From Actinernus sp. WN-2022 (lineage: Eukaryota > Cnidaria > Anthozoa > Actiniaria > Actinernidae): a stretch of 64,000 nucleotides of DNA. Of this stretch, positions 9,048-21,998 are shown piece after piece. Numbering within the stretch: the stretch's first letter is position 1; each line of letters begins with the position of its first letter. The stretch spans positions 39,327,403-39,391,402 of the forward strand of contig JAOWCC010001634.1 of assembly GCA_030867875.1 (NCBI GenBank), given 5' to 3'. The notes beneath the pieces were generated by a model. It worked only from the letters and a program-made list of their open reading frames with translations. It made no database searches and was not told the origin of the DNA. Position numbers and translations under genes: made by a program.

Positions 9048-12000
9048 TTTACTGGAAGCTTTTAAAATGAAGTTTTCTATAAAATGAATATCTGTACACA
9101 TTTCCAGGAGGCCTTCACCTCTAAAAACCTTGCATTTTATTGGACCCCATTTGAATTGCACTGACAAAGAATTCCATTGTTTTAGGGTTAAGATTTGTAT
9201 TGTTTCTATTCCAGGTGCCGAGGAGGTGAAGGCCGGCCCCACATTTCAGAACACATTTTTGATAACCATTGCGACGTCAAATTACAACAATGACATCATA
9301 ATGCGCTCATTATCGTAACGACTTTTTCTAATTGCCTTAAGACTTCCTCTGAACTTGCGGTGAGGGTACCGAGTGATTGATTGCATTTTGGGCTTCCCCC
9401 CTGTACGACCGTATACTCCCTTCGAGAATTTCCGGAAATCCCGAGTATGTTAATCTTGAAAGCCGAATGTTCTGATTGGTCAGTCGATTATCGTGAAAGC
9501 AATCGAGGTGTGCACATGCCTTCCGCGCACAAGTATGACGTCATGTATTCTGTTTGCAAAGGCACTGCGCTGAAACGATAATCAAACTGATTTCTGACGT
9601 TACAGCGACGCAGGAGCAAAAATTGATATTTTGCCGGCATGGTAAAAAGGTTTGGGTACGGCATAGCATTATGGGTAATTAAGCAGCTATTATATGGCAG
9701 CTCATTGAGCGGGGTTGCTTAGCGGGCAACATTTTTCCATCTTGTCCGCTTACGATTTCCCAAATTCGCCCACAACTGAAAAACGAAAAAGCGGAAAGAT
9801 ATTTTAAATTAGTATTTGCCTTCATGTCACACATTGTTTAGTTTCTTTCAAATTGTTTATGAATGTAATTTAATTTCAATTCGATCTGTGGATTAGCCTG
9901 GTTCTGACTTTGATCAGCTCATATACTTTTTATCGTTACGAAATGTACATAAGTGTGTGCAGAATGTTGTTATGTAATCCCGTTGGGATACCGTTGAGGG
10001 TGTATAAAGAGGAGAGATTAATATGTAAGAGTTAATCGAAGGCGTTTCTCTACTTTGATACCTAATTTCTTTAGGATATATGTTAAGAATAGAAGAAATG
10101 TACTAACTACACTATGTATACGAAGTCCAAGGATGACGGCAAAGCTGACACAACGTAGGATGTTATATTCGGCTGGCAAAACCAGCTTTCTTCAGGTACT
10201 AGATGTAACAGGTCTAGGTAGATTTGATTGGCCAACAATATATACTGCTGTGTCCGACAAGTATCAATAAATGAGATGCCCGCCCCTTATCGGTTGTTTA
10301 TGTTTAATGCAGTTTAGCTATAAAGTGTTTTATGCTCGTTTCAGTGGGATAAGGGCATAACTATGGTTGTTTCAGGTCCCGTTTGAACGAATTCGAACAG
10401 ACTATCCAATCGTAGCCTCCTTTGCATCTTTTCTTAGTGTCGATCCCTTCCCTCCCTCCCCACTAACGTAATCAAAGCAATTGAGATTCAGAGCAACATC
10501 TTCAAAAGCGCGCGGTGAAATGTCTTCAGTTGACAAAACCATACAACTCCAAAGAGTGTAAATAGATTCGTAAAATAATTTGTCAGAAAATTCCGCGTTT
10601 CCAATTGCAAAAAGTTTTTTTGATTTCAAATATTGCACAAGTTCAGTCAATTTTACGTTTTTAGATTAAAAGTAATGCGTAAAACGTTTAATTAAGAGAA
10701 TTTCACCGCACGGATTTGATTACTAAATTTAAAACCGCCCATCGATAGCGATACTTACTACCACACGTCACCCATTGTCATTAATGTACCAACCAGAGGT
10801 CAATTGGTTCCTGATTGAAATCATGGTTGTACATTAACATAACAGTTGTAATGTTTATCAACACGAAGTATCGCTATTCAGTAAACAAAATCATATAATC
10901 ATTTTAGTAGTTTTATATGGTGAGGTGCTTTATTTATACTTCTTACACATTTGGACGCAAAAGCCACAAGTTCAATAAACGAGCTGTTTTGGAGGAGTAA
11001 TACAGTACCGCTCAAAACTTTTATTCTGATTGCACCATTATACTGTAGCTCTGGGTGTTTTGTATTGTTGGCTAAGCAATGCTGTGGCTCGTTTCAAGCG
11101 GTACAGGCCGGCTCTTTGGAGAGTTAATCAGGCCGTGAACATGGAAGTGCAACACTCAGCAGATTTTATTGATCAGTATATATATATATATATTAAATTC
11201 CCTTTCAAAATCCCTTTCGAATTCCCTCTTTACGCTCGTAAATATACCTATTACTGGATACAGAGGTATATTCCAGCGTGCGCATGCGTGCAGCTGAAGG
11301 GCGGAACACCTATTTCAAAAAGGTTGACACAGACAAACGATTGTCCAGCTACGCGGACGGGATTAGCTTCAGGCTAGTGTAATTCGAAAGTCGATTCGAG
11401 TGAAATCTTAGATAATCATACGCTATCTGTTTGTGTGTAACGCTCATACCACCGGCAGCCCGAGCTGTTGATCTGCGCGTGGAAGTTCCACGGGTCCCTG
11501 CTAGGTCTTAATATTTGTCTAAGGCTTTTGACCCCAAAAATGAATTCTCTAGTTTCAGCTACAACCACGATCTGGGAATGTCGTTTGTCCATTTTTTTAA
11601 AAGAATTTCCGTATGTGTGTCAGTCGACAGTGTTGAACAATTTACCTTTCCGAAATACGTCAAATTCTAACCAGCTGATTCGCAAATTAAAGCAGCACCT
11701 TGTTCCTAAATTACACTGAGTTATGACGAGTTTTTCCTGGTCGAGAATGCAATTCACGGCTCCGATCTCCCACATATACCAACTCTCGGAAGCTCGCCTA
11801 GTGGATATTGAGCGATTCGGAAGATAAATGATAATCAAAGAATACCATTTAAAGTCTAAATTTAGAGCCAGCAATTCCCGCAATTTTTTTTTTTCTCTGA
11901 AATGTTCACCTTGACATAATTTCCCGTCGTTTGACTTTACTTCCGTTACACCCAGTAATGCACGTCATCCCGTCAAAATGACGTCACGACCATCATACGT

Positions 12001-12329
12001 AACGTACCAGCCGGCCCAACATTTCCGTGCCGACGTGTCGCCATTCAGTTACTTTGTCAGATAGCTATGGTAGTTATTATCTCTCTCGGAAAATAACTTG
12101 TGACTTGCCTCAGTGCATGCATGTAGTTTAGTAGAATCCATAGAGTGCCTTCAGCTAGCCTGTGTGGAGACATCGTCTCCCCTCAATGTCGATATTTGAG
12201 GGGGAGGAGGGGGGGGGGGGGGGGGGGACGGACGCCACTGTACACTGGGGGTGGAGGACTATAAAAGTGACGGGGTTGCTCGTAAATTGCTCGTAAATTG
12301 CCGTAAATTGCTCGTAAATTCGAAATGAA
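9048..12329. other. Intergenic region with two small foldbacks
   Basis: No supported gene. At 9882-9920 is a 3' SINE fragment (GATCTGTGGATTAGCC). At 10745-10877 is an inverted repeat bounded by ATAGCGATACTT and AGTATCGCTAT. At about 11002-11108 is another, bounded by ACAGTACCGCTCAAAAC and GTTTCAAGCGGTACAG. Near 11620-11710 a short frame (VLNNLPFRNTSNSNQL) faintly resembles a LINE tail. A short (TA)n lies near 11178. Confidence 0.5.
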
Positions 12330-12690
12330 TTATCGATATGAAGATTACTTAAGCCAGGTCACCAATATCAATCACAGGATAGCCCTTACAAAATTAAGTA
12401 TAACGGTAACCATAAACTTGAAATAGAAATTGGGCGATACACAAAACCATATAAAAAACCTGAATATAGAACATGCCAAAGTAGAAGATGAGGCCTATTT
12501 CTTGATAAAATGCCCCGTCTATACAGGGAGAAACGAAGTGACTTTTTCGCCACTGAAGAAGCAGACACAACCAAAACATTTACGAATAGAATGTCCTCTG
12601 ATGATCTCTTTCTTTTCCTAGTTAATCCCCCGGGTCACCGATTTACTCAGAAATTAATAGCTAAATACATATTTGAAATATTATCATAGA
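12330..12690 (+). pseudogene. Decayed C-terminus of a LINE reverse-transcriptase ORF
   Basis: Across shifting frames I read YEDYLSQVTNINHRIALT, then HKLEIEIGRYTKPYKKP, then VEDEAYFLIKCPVYTGR, then SSDDLFLFLVNPPG and LIAKYIFEIL. The order (basic helix, VEDExxFLxxCPxY knuckle, closing helices) is typical of the C-terminus of CR1/L2-like non-LTR retrotransposon ORF2. Frameshifts show it is dead. Clade assignment is from memory. Confidence 0.7.
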
Positions 12691-12720
12691 GATATCATAT
12701 GAAAAATGTTACAGATTGTA

Positions 12721-14216
12721 AGGGACGGACCATTTGAAAATTGATGGGGGGGTAGCGGGATTTTCTTTTGCTCAAAATTTTTTTAGGACTCCTATTACTG
12801 CAAGAATTATTTTTTATGGTATCGGATATTTTTTTTGAGGCATTCAGTATTTTGGTTTTACATCAAGAACATTTTACACAATTTTAATGTTTCTAGATTT
12901 ATGGTTTTTTCCACGTACAGTAATTACCTTTGTTTAGTAGAAAACATATATATCAGGCATGTTTTCACAAAACTGAGGAGCCTTAGAACCTAAGACCCCC
13001 TTTTGTGAAAACCGATGCCTTTAAAAGCCAGTAACTCGTTTTTTTGCCTTTTTCTTGAAAGGACAAATGACAGTGGCCTTTCTATGCCATAATTTACTTG
13101 TGTGAGATTATCCCATAATTTCTTTATTTGAGAGCTAGAGGTTAGGGTTAGGTTAGCAAAACGCCATTTTCTGGTATTTCTACTCAAAATACGGCAAAAT
13201 TCCATCCACTAAACTTAATCTACAGGAAAAGAACGTTGTATTGCCGTGTAGTGCATCGAAATCCATTAAAAGCTTGAGAAATGGCACCACTTTGAAATTT
13301 AAGTTACACAAGTAAATTAATGTGTACCTGTTGGCTTCAAAAGCCGGTAACTCACTTATCAACGTTTTTTCTCAGACCTAGTGGGAAATGTACGTCTTCC
13401 ACAAAGCAAATCATTGCGCCATACGCCAGGCAAAGTTGTTTTTTCGCGAAATTTTTTAACTAGTCCTTCCTACCCCTCGGCCCCCACATAAAATACCTAG
13501 AGATCAATTATGGGATAGAAAGGCCAGAAAAGTCTTAAACTGTCATTTGCCCTTTCAAGAAAACGGCAAGAACACGAGTTACTGGCTTTTAAAGCTAAAG
13601 GCACACAAGATCAGGCATGTTTTCACAAAAGGGGGTCTTAGGTTTTAAGGCTCCTTTCGATTCGGTGAAAACATGCCTGATATACATGTATTCTTCTTGA
13701 AATCTCTACCTCACACTCCTTCCCAGATGGATACTTAAAATTGTACTGTTAATTCGTGCATCATATTGTATTGTAGTGCATCATATTGCATTGTTCCGTA
13801 GTCTCAAATAAAAATAAAAAAAATGAAAAAGTGCTCAACATTGGCATACATGAACTAATCTCTTGTACGTACACGAATGCATTATCTGTCCTATGGGAAT
13901 GTGCCTTTGATTATGAGCTTAGATAATATACCGTCCTGCGTACGGAAGAAACAAGCAGACTGATGTCTTTAAATATTGCGCCGGAGTTCGGCCAAAGGCC
14001 CGAGCCAAAATGTTTGAGATTTCACTGCTCTCTAAAACACTGGTTTCCTGTGTTCTGGAGACTAAACATTGGCTGAATCTGTTTCAGCTAATGAACAAAG
14101 TTTCACCCTTGCCTGATGTTTTTTCGGGGTGATTTTGACTCGTTCGCTCTTTTTTCTGCGCAAATTCGGCCTGTTCGATTTTTTTGGGGGGATCAATTTT
14201 CAAATGGTCCGTCCTT
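12721..14216. mobile_element. 1.5-kb TIR element interrupted by another element
   Basis: The ends AGGGACGGACCATTTGAAAA and its complement near 14190-14216 (AAGGACGGACCATTTG read inward) form terminal inverted repeats of about 26 bp, each followed inward by a G-run (GGGGGGG). It contains the separate 12951-13682 element. Removing that leaves about 760 bp with no clear open frame. Confidence 0.8.
12951..13682. mobile_element. Nested 732-bp foldback, TIR TATCAGGCATG, TA target
   Basis: TATCAGGCATGTTTTCAC at the left is mirrored by GTGAAAACATGCCTGATA at the right. Longer subterminal arms (CTTAGAACCTAAGACCCCC, AAAGCCAGTAACTCG and complements) extend the pairing to over 150 bp. TA stands outside both ends, as in Tc1/mariner-type insertions. 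It lies wholly inside the 12721-14216 element and so is younger. Confidence 0.8.
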
Positions 14217-14339
14217 AAGTATAGTTCTCTACTGAGAATAACACTTATCATTTAATTAATTGAATCCATAGTTATGTGGTTTACAGTCGATGTACTATTT
14301 TTGTATACGACTCACTCCAAATAAAAACATGTCTGTCTA

Positions 14340-15165
14340 TCATATCGGTCTGCTCGTCGGAAAATTTAAAAGGAACCCCTAAAGGTACCAGAATATCGTT
14401 CTGTCGGCGTGGCTCGAATTTGTTTTACCCCTAAGAGGTTCCAGTCCCAAAACACAAAATTAACTGGCCAAGTCTGACAAGTAGGAATACCGTAAAAAGT
14501 ACCACAACTGTGGACGTTTCAAATTGAACACCCTAAGCTGTACCAAAACTACGCATTTTAACTCCTAAATTAAAAAGCACGACACGAGCATTCCCGTCAG
14601 TGCTGTAGAGGGAGTCGCCCCTCCCTCCCCCTTGCCCCGGTCATCGCTTGCATGTACGTAGGAAGTTGTTAATTGTAAGTTCAGTTATTAAAATTAAATG
14701 CCGAAAAGTAAGTATTCTGTGAGACATAAACTAATCAGTAGCACAATTTCAAGAGAAAAAGATTCCTGAAAATAAATACAAATATTCTTGAAACTGGAGT
14801 CGTCGGCTATTTTATCTGATATGCTCTGCTCAGTCGATTCCCCCCCAAAATACGACCATACGAAGAAATAGACGTCCCATATAAAAGTGACGGGATGATC
14901 GTCGTACCTTTTTTCGTGGTTTGGTACCGCTTAGGGTGTTTACATCTAAAATGACCACCGTTAGATTATCCCGGTACCTTTTAGGGTATGAAACCGGAAA
15001 AAAAAAATGACAGGAACTGCTTGTCAGAAAATTAATCGGTACCTGTCAGGGGTGAAAAGGAATTCGAGCCACGCCCACAAAACGAGATTCTGGTACCTTT
15101 TAGGGGTTCCTTTCAAAATTTTCGACGAACATCCCCGTCATTCACTTTTATATGGGATTCCCCTC
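14340..15165. mobile_element. Foldback element with repeated GGTACC boxes
   Basis: Left arm AAAGGAACCCCTAAAGGTACC with CGTGGCTCGAATT pairs with GAATTCGAGCCACGCC and GGTACCTTTTAGGGGTTCC on the right. An inner pair (CACCCTAAGCTGTACC / GGTACCGCTTAGGGTG) continues the fold. CCCATATAAAAGTGACGGG flanks both the inner part (about 14877) and the right end. No coding region. Confidence 0.7.
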
Positions 15166-15216
15166 CCCCCTCCCCCCCGGGGGAAAGATCACTCTTGCAG
15201 TATATTTGTCATTTTG

Positions 15217-15346
15217 GTTCTCCCTTCACGTAGGCAGACATGAATTACTACCAAATTGTATTGTGTATTGTATATTTCGTTCTATTGTTTTGTATTGTGT
15301 TAATTCTATTGTATTTTGATAGCAATTCATGTGTTGCCTACATGAA
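15217..15346. repeat. Short foldback with ATTGT-rich loop
   Basis: GGTTCTCCCTTCACGTAGGC and AATTCATG on the left pair with CATGAATTGC-type and GCCTACATGAAGGAACC on the right. The loop is an impure TATTGTATTGTG repeat. Confidence 0.7.
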
Positions 15347-18300
15347 GGAACCACCGTCATTTTCAATTTCATCAGTAGCAAAATAACCCGTTTTCCGGCC
15401 TGATAAAGCCACAGTACAGTGTTATAGTGGGAGAGGTCGAGGATGACGGAATATATCGGAATAAGTTATTATATTCTTCCCTTCATCACAAGACTGATAA
15501 GTCTGTATGACGTGTTATCGCTCGTAATCCCGGAGATCTCCACCAACATTAACATCTTCCATGACCGCTCCTTATCGTGCATTCCAGCCTCAGTCTGTAG
15601 AATCGAATCTCATCTCATCTGACACATTTTAGTCTTTCCTTTGTCCAAACCTTGGCTTCGGCCCATCACTTGAATACCTAAAAAGATTTACCTTCAGTTC
15701 CGCTGTCATTTTAATTTCATACCGACTTCAGGGTCTCATTACCGACTTGCTGTAATTCGTTTGTTTTTTTCGGAAAGAAAACCAAAATTGTTTACAACAA
15801 GTTTAGCAAGTTCGGAGTTTTAGCGCGGAAATCGCAAAGTCCGGCGCTAACTGCATGATGACGTCACTCACCGGTAAATAATGGTGTTCACAAAGCTTGA
15901 AAGTACATGGCTTACGTAAAAAGTCAAAAGTGCTTTATACAATCACTACCCCAGGCTCTGAACTATATTTATATTTAAACAAAAACATTCTTATATGAAA
16001 CATCGAAATGACGTTGACTTTTAATTTACCGGTAGAGCTCGACATGACCTTTGGTTCTCGGTACGTGATTAATTTACGTATGTAAATTTACAGGCAGCTT
16101 TTGGCACCGCGTCAACCGGCCAACTGCAACTCTTAAACTTGCCAACATACCAACTACATACAGTCGTATCCCGTATCTGAAATTGATCGTGTGAGTGGGT
16201 CGACCTTGCGACCTAGTTCCTTTTGTATGACTGAGGAAACATTGATATCGGCAACTAGATGGACGCGCCATACATTTTACAGCAACATCATGTTCCAAAC
16301 AGGCAGCCCAATTAAGCTTCTATTATGGCTCAGTTGTACGAATGATTTTGATCATATCGTCGATAAAATAAAGGGAATAAAATTATAACATTTACTTTGC
16401 AATAAAATTAATACCTTAGTGTCCTTTTCTTCCTTATCTACTTCTTTTGGGCTATTTTTGATCTGCTTTAGAGGGTTTTTGATGTCTGATATCTCTTCTA
16501 TTTTGGACTAGTTTTGATCGGTTTTAGAGGGTCTTTGATATCTGGCTGTGGTTTCGTGTTATGTCTGGAAAACCTATGTTAACTGCAAGGAACGAAACAC
16601 GATCGATCACATCTTCCTCTCTAGATCTCGCTATAATCAAGGCTTTTGTCTGTCAGAAAACTATAAACAGATTTCAAACTGGATTGTTTTTTTTGAGATG
16701 ATGCCATGCCTTTATTGCACGTAAAGCCAGCAATCATAATGCATACGAGCCGCTCATTTTGATGATGTTGCGCGCGCAGCTAGAACAATGCCTATCTAGG
16801 CTGGTGAACGAGAACGAGTCTTTGCAGCTTGCGTCTGTTGAGTCTACTGATGTGTGCGCAACGTCGTCAAAATGGCTTATTGCACTGACGGGGCGCTCCG
16901 CGTTCCGTAAACATACCTTTTAGGGGGCCCTGTTCACACAAGTTAGTTACGCAACCCGAGTCGTATCTTTTAAGGCTTCAGAATTCACGTAAGGAATCAC
17001 TTTATAATTTTAATTTATGCGTAATTTCAGCACCTCCGTCATTATGGTATCGGTGTTCCCCCCGGGACTCTGTCTGTCTGTCTGCCAATTCCAAACCTTC
17101 CCACCCCCCACCCCCCCGGCATTTGTGGGGCATTTGGCATTTTTGAATCAGAGCGTTGCAAATACCCGATCGTGGGGTCAGCTTTTGGAACGAGTGAAAA
17201 TCTCTTATAAACATTGATGTAAAATTCGCTATTTTGACCGGCTCTCTTTGACCCCCACCTCCGGGACAGAAGTCAGTCAAAGTATTCCTCTCCCCCTCCC
17301 CCCTCGGGGATTTGGAGGATAGATAATTATTTCAAACGAAATTCTAGCCAAAATCCCAATATTTGCTTCGGGCGTAACCATTAGTTCCATTAAATAATCC
17401 GTATTTTTGACCGCTATTTAATAAGAGCGGACAATATGAGGCGAATGACAATTTTTGTTTAGCCTTTTGGTATTTTCCGAAGGACTCAGTTTCTTGATGG
17501 GAATACTAATGATGTTATCTACCTATTGTAGCTTGACCTTACGCGTATACGGCCTTGTCGTAAAATTAATGATGTCCTTCTATATCAGCGTTTACAGTGA
17601 TCTGAAGCATACTAATTCATACGATGTCTGTTTCGAAAAGTGATCCGTTATTTCAACATCTTCGCTAATGTAAGAGCTTATTATCCTTTACCATATGTTG
17701 TACAAGCATGTCTTAGACAAATCGAGCGACATTTCAGTCGTTTTATTATCTTTTTTGGAGTATATAAAAATAAAAGCAGGTAATCGTCAGCGATCAGATA
17801 CAATAGGGCAGCGGTATCTCTCTCTACAGGCAGACGTGTTGCAAGATGGTGGCGAGTTCCAAGTAAGTTGTTCACGAATTAATGTAATTCTCTGTGACAG
17901 ACTACTAATGATCACAACCGCTAAGATATGACCTTTGACTCCAGGAAATCTTCTCCACGAATCAGCCATTGATGTTTCACATAATATAATTGTCACTGCA
18001 CACGGAACGCATGTACGCTCGAACTAGTCTACAATACTACATGAATGAAGGCAGCGTTTTGGACCACAAGTAAGCCCGAAGTAAGTCTGAAAGTTGTACT
18101 TCTTTATTTATTAAACCACAATAACCGTGTTTTATTAATACTTCATATTTGTGACACAGGCCTTCAGGGATAGAAACTTTACAAAGGTCATTTTCGTCAG
18201 TATTTGACAAGAGGTAGGCGTTCTTACAAGTGACTACAATATATATTCAAATTATGTTTTGCTATCATTACTTGCCGCTCTATTTTGTACAGAATTAAAC

Positions 18301-19950
18301 AGTGACCTCCATTGTCACTGTCATCTGCTTTGTGTTCTTCCATCAGAAATGTCTAAACACTGTGGTTCAATCTTGCTTAGAGCGCCAAGCGACATATTCT
18401 AGAGCGGCATATTCTAGAGTGGTGTGTGTTGTGAATTGAATTGTACTCGAAACTCAACAAAAGTTTGATGGGAGCGACTGATGGACTTTATCATTATCAT
18501 CACTCAAACTCAAAGAGATAAATGATAGGCGATCGTGAAAGCGAATTTCATGGCACGTATCATATCAGAAATAATTTAAGAATCCGTAATTCCAACTGTT
18601 GTTAAATCTACTGAAATCCATGCCTGTACTTTGTATGAAATTGACGATGTTGTTATAATAAATTTCGCGCATCGAACGCGCGCGTTTTTGCGGTTCGATT
18701 TAAGCATTAGTTACTATGATTTATTTTTCCAGCTTCTCTTGCTTGCGTGTAAGCTGTTCGTTTTGGAGCTAGAATCTTCTTAGAGTTTCAAGATAGGGTT
18801 TAATAAAGGGTATCTAGGTTGCTGCCAAATCTCCCCAAGTCGGCCGTTAGCTTTCATTCGCCTTTCAACCTTTTCATTGAGATACCCGCTGATTCGATTC
18901 TGTGAAAGAATTTGTAAAAATGATGATCAAACTTCCGGACATCAGAAATAACATCAGAACAACTGCTAAGAAATCATTAGAAAGTTTGTTCAGATCACAA
19001 ACAATTTCGAAAACTTTCATCTAAAACCAATTATTTTTTATTCGGGGATTCAAAACGACCCCAGTATATTATGCACAAATTCTGTGGAAACATTCCGCTC
19101 GGAATACGTCGTACCGAGCGAAGAAGAAGAAAATTCAAGTAGAGACTAGAGGAACTATGGAACAAGACATTATGAAGCCAAGCTTGTGGACATGATTTGA
19201 ATCCCAAGAAAGCCGTAAAAGAAACATCCATATGCTTTGAACTACTTTATAAGGTATGTGCTGTTAATAAATGTTGTTATTTTAGTCTAAGTGATTTGTA
19301 CATCATTAATGTTTTTAATTGAAAATGTTTTCGTAATGCTATTTATCCTGGTTAGCTTTGAAATCTATCTCTCTGGCTAGCTGAGTCATGGAGCCAGCTG
19401 TTTGGGGGAAATGAGGTGTAGTTATGCTGTTTTCTATTTATTAAGCCTATTGTACTCATGTCTCTTTGTCTGGTAAAATTTTCTATCTATCTTCCGTTGT
19501 TTAAACTGTCAAAATTGACCGACACTGTTCCTCGTTGTAGATGTATTTCTCCTGTTTGACCAACGAAACATTTTTTATTACAGAACTTAATCTTAAACTG
19601 TTTGTTTAAATTGAATTCTGTCATCAGTCATAAATACAGAAACATTAATTCCTGTACCACAGTTATCAAATAGGAACAATCTTTCAAAAAGAAAGTGTTA
19701 ATTGAATGCATTTATAAGGTAGAACTCATTAAGTCCGAAGCCAGACATGTGCATAATACCCAATTTAATGAATGCTGAAAAACAACAATTATTTATTGAT
19801 AGATTAGACATTACATCATTTTTCTTCTCATTCATTATTCACATCTAATTAGCCAGAATAGTGACATGAAAATTGTTTGCATTTTTCACCTTCAGACAAT
19901 TTTTCTGTTTTCTCTTTAAATTATGACTTAAACATTATATTTCAGCCAAT
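15347..19950. other. Intergenic region, no gene seen
   Basis: About 4.6 kb without a supported gene. A two-unit tandem of about 70 bp lies at about 16447-16545 (GATCTGCTTTAGAGGGTTTT then GATCGGTTTTAGAGGGTCTT). Inverted pairs TTTGATGATGTTGCGC / GCGCAACGTCGTCAAAA lie at about 16758-16873. Open frames are short, without splice context or motifs. Confidence 0.45.
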
Positions 19951-20065
19951 CAGAGCTCAGCTTTACTATGAAATACAGGGCGGTATTTCATGTTTTTTTC
20001 TATGAAATACAGAGCGGTATTTCATGGCTAGGTCAAGGCCAATCAAAATGCAGGAAATTTCGCGC

Positions 20066-20300
20066 CCCTTATGGACACCTCTATAATAAGGATACCTTAT
20101 TACAAACAGTTATCTTGGTCCCAGCAAAATCCCATACATAAAACGTAATACCACATAATACGTTCCTTCGGTGTCCGTATTAATGAGGTTCAACTGTAGT
20201 AAGATCTATAATCCCTATACATAATACAGACACCTCTATAATATGGACACTTGGCTCTGTCTCTTCAGTGTCCGTATTAATGAAGTTCGGCTGTAATAGA
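20066..20300. repeat. Dispersed repeat with CCTCTATAAT and GTGTCCGTATTAATGA boxes
   Basis: GGACACCTCTATAAT-type boxes recur near 20074, 20229 and as the complement. GTGTCCGTATTAATGAGGTT is repeated at about 20171 and 20268. This looks like several diverged units of one short family and carries no coding signal. Confidence 0.5.
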
Positions 20301-20341
20301 AACTTAAAAATAAGGGTCAACAGTGTTGTTTTAACTTCTTC

Positions 20342-20545
20342 ATAACTGAGAATGGCAAGGATGGATAAATTGTTTGACTTGTTAACTTTAATTAGCCAAG
20401 TACACAACAATGAGACCCATCATGTAAATGATTGTCACATCCCCTTTAAGTCTACAAAATTTGCTCAATTTTCAATATCAAAAATATGGAAGCAGCTTAA
20501 TTCAAGAACCAAGAATAATATTGCAAATCACTTCATTTATTAAAA
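20342..20545 (+). pseudogene. LINE ORF2 C-terminal fragment
   Basis: One open stretch reads FDLLTLISQVHNNETHHVND, then CHIPFKSTKFAQFSISKIWK, then QLNSRTKN. The pattern of a short helix, HNxxTxxxN, a P-F-x-x-T-K tract and a final (G)xKIWNxL-like helix is the usual tail of CR1/L2-like reverse-transcriptase ORFs. It is a remnant of about 60 residues. The family call is from memory. Confidence 0.6.
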
Positions 20546-21139
20546 AAAACACTGAAAGAATCAAATATTTTATAATGCTGACTCCAGTGGTGATGGCAGG
20601 AACAAAATTGATGATCTCTTTTAATGCTCATCTTTATTGCTTCTATGAAATACTGTATGCATCTAATATCAAAACTAATGACCCAATCAAAATGAAAATA
20701 TTTTTTTTATATATAATATAATACATAATATATATATAATCTAAATATTAAGTGTTATTGACTAAAGACTGTCTGATAGGGGTCTATTTATTCAAGCTTA
20801 TAGCTTTTCCATAGACTCCTCATCACATACCTCTTGTTAGTAAAATTTGTAACTTAATTATGTCTATTTCTTAACTATTTTAAAGATTGTAATTATAAAA
20901 AATAAAAAATGTGATTGAAGTAATAAAGTTGAAAGTTGGAAACTGATTTTATTACATGACAGTCAGATACCAACAAACTCAACTCACATGTTACCAGGGC
21001 ACGAATCCTGGTCACAGCACTTGGCGAGAGGCGAAGTGATTACCACTTGCATTACCATGGCTCATGCAATTATGAAAACTTTCAAAACATCACTTACATA
21101 TATTATTCCTTCATAGCACTTGCAATCATGCGATTGACC

Positions 21140-21425
21140 GCCTCCTGGTTAGCTCAGTGGTTATAAGTGCCGGTCTATCGTGCAGGAGGTCGCGGGTCCA
21201 AACCCCGGCCAGACCAACATTCAGGGTCTTAAAATAACTGAGTAGAAGGTGCTGCCTTTACATAATCCAACAGTAAATGGTTAGACTTTCAGGTCTTCTT
21301 GGATAAGGACGTAAAATCATAGGACTAAATCAACAGAGGGCCATGTGGAAGATCACTGAGCTATATTGTACATGTTAGTGGTAAACATGTTACCCTCTAT
21401 AAATAAAGTGCCTTTACTTTAAAGT
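21140..21425 (+). mobile_element. tRNA-derived SINE
   Basis: The head GCCTCCTGGTTAGCTCAGTG contains an A box (TAGCTCAGTGG). The B box region reads CGCGGGTCCAAACCCCGG. The body continues with CAGGGTCTTAAAATAACTGA, TAAATGGTTAGACTTTCAGG and TTGGATAAGGACG. I associate this family with coral genomes. The tail meets the MITE beginning near 21420. Confidence 0.8.
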
Positions 21426-21998
21426 TCCAATGAAATGAAAAAATGGATCCCGTTTTTATTTTATTTTATTAAATTCTAGGTTTCTCTTAGTCATTTTGTG
21501 CAAATAAAAATCAATATGGAGAGCGCGAACATATCTTTTTTTCGTATTGAAGTCAGGTGGAATTGCCAAAATCTGGCGACAATTTTTACGCCGTTAAAGA
21601 TATGGTAATCACATGCGTGACGTCACAAGGTGTACTCATTTATATTCGTCCCCATAAATACTACAAAATAAGTGCATGTTTGGCCAGTTTTCAATTTAAA
21701 TATGTAATACTTTGAGAAACCTTGAAGATGGCCATATTTGTTTTATAGAATCCTTGCAGTCGGCTTTGTGAATATAAATGCATAAACTTAGTGATGTCAC
21801 GCATGTGATTAGCATATCTTTACCGGCGTCAAAATTGTCGCCAGATTTTGGCAATTCGGCCTGACTTCGATACGAAATAAAATTATGTTCGTGCTCTCCA
21901 AATTGATTTTTAATTGCACAAAATGGCTAAGGGAAGTCTATAATTTAATAAAATAAAATAAAAACGGGACCGATTTTTTCATTTCATAGGCACTTTAA
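21420..21998. mobile_element. TTAAAGT-type foldback MITE
   Basis: Arms of roughly 190 bp pair almost throughout. The left arm contains AAATGGATCCCGTTTTTATT, GCCAAAATCTGGCGACAATT and CACATGCGTGACGTCA; the right carries their complements and ends CATAGGCACTTTAA. The loop is about 170 bp. TGACGTCA or TGATGTCA sits at the inner edge of both arms. Confidence 0.8.

Noticed and set aside
13137..13160. Interstitial telomere (GGTTAGGGTTAGG)
   Set aside because: Barely two imperfect units inside a foldback element; not enough to call.
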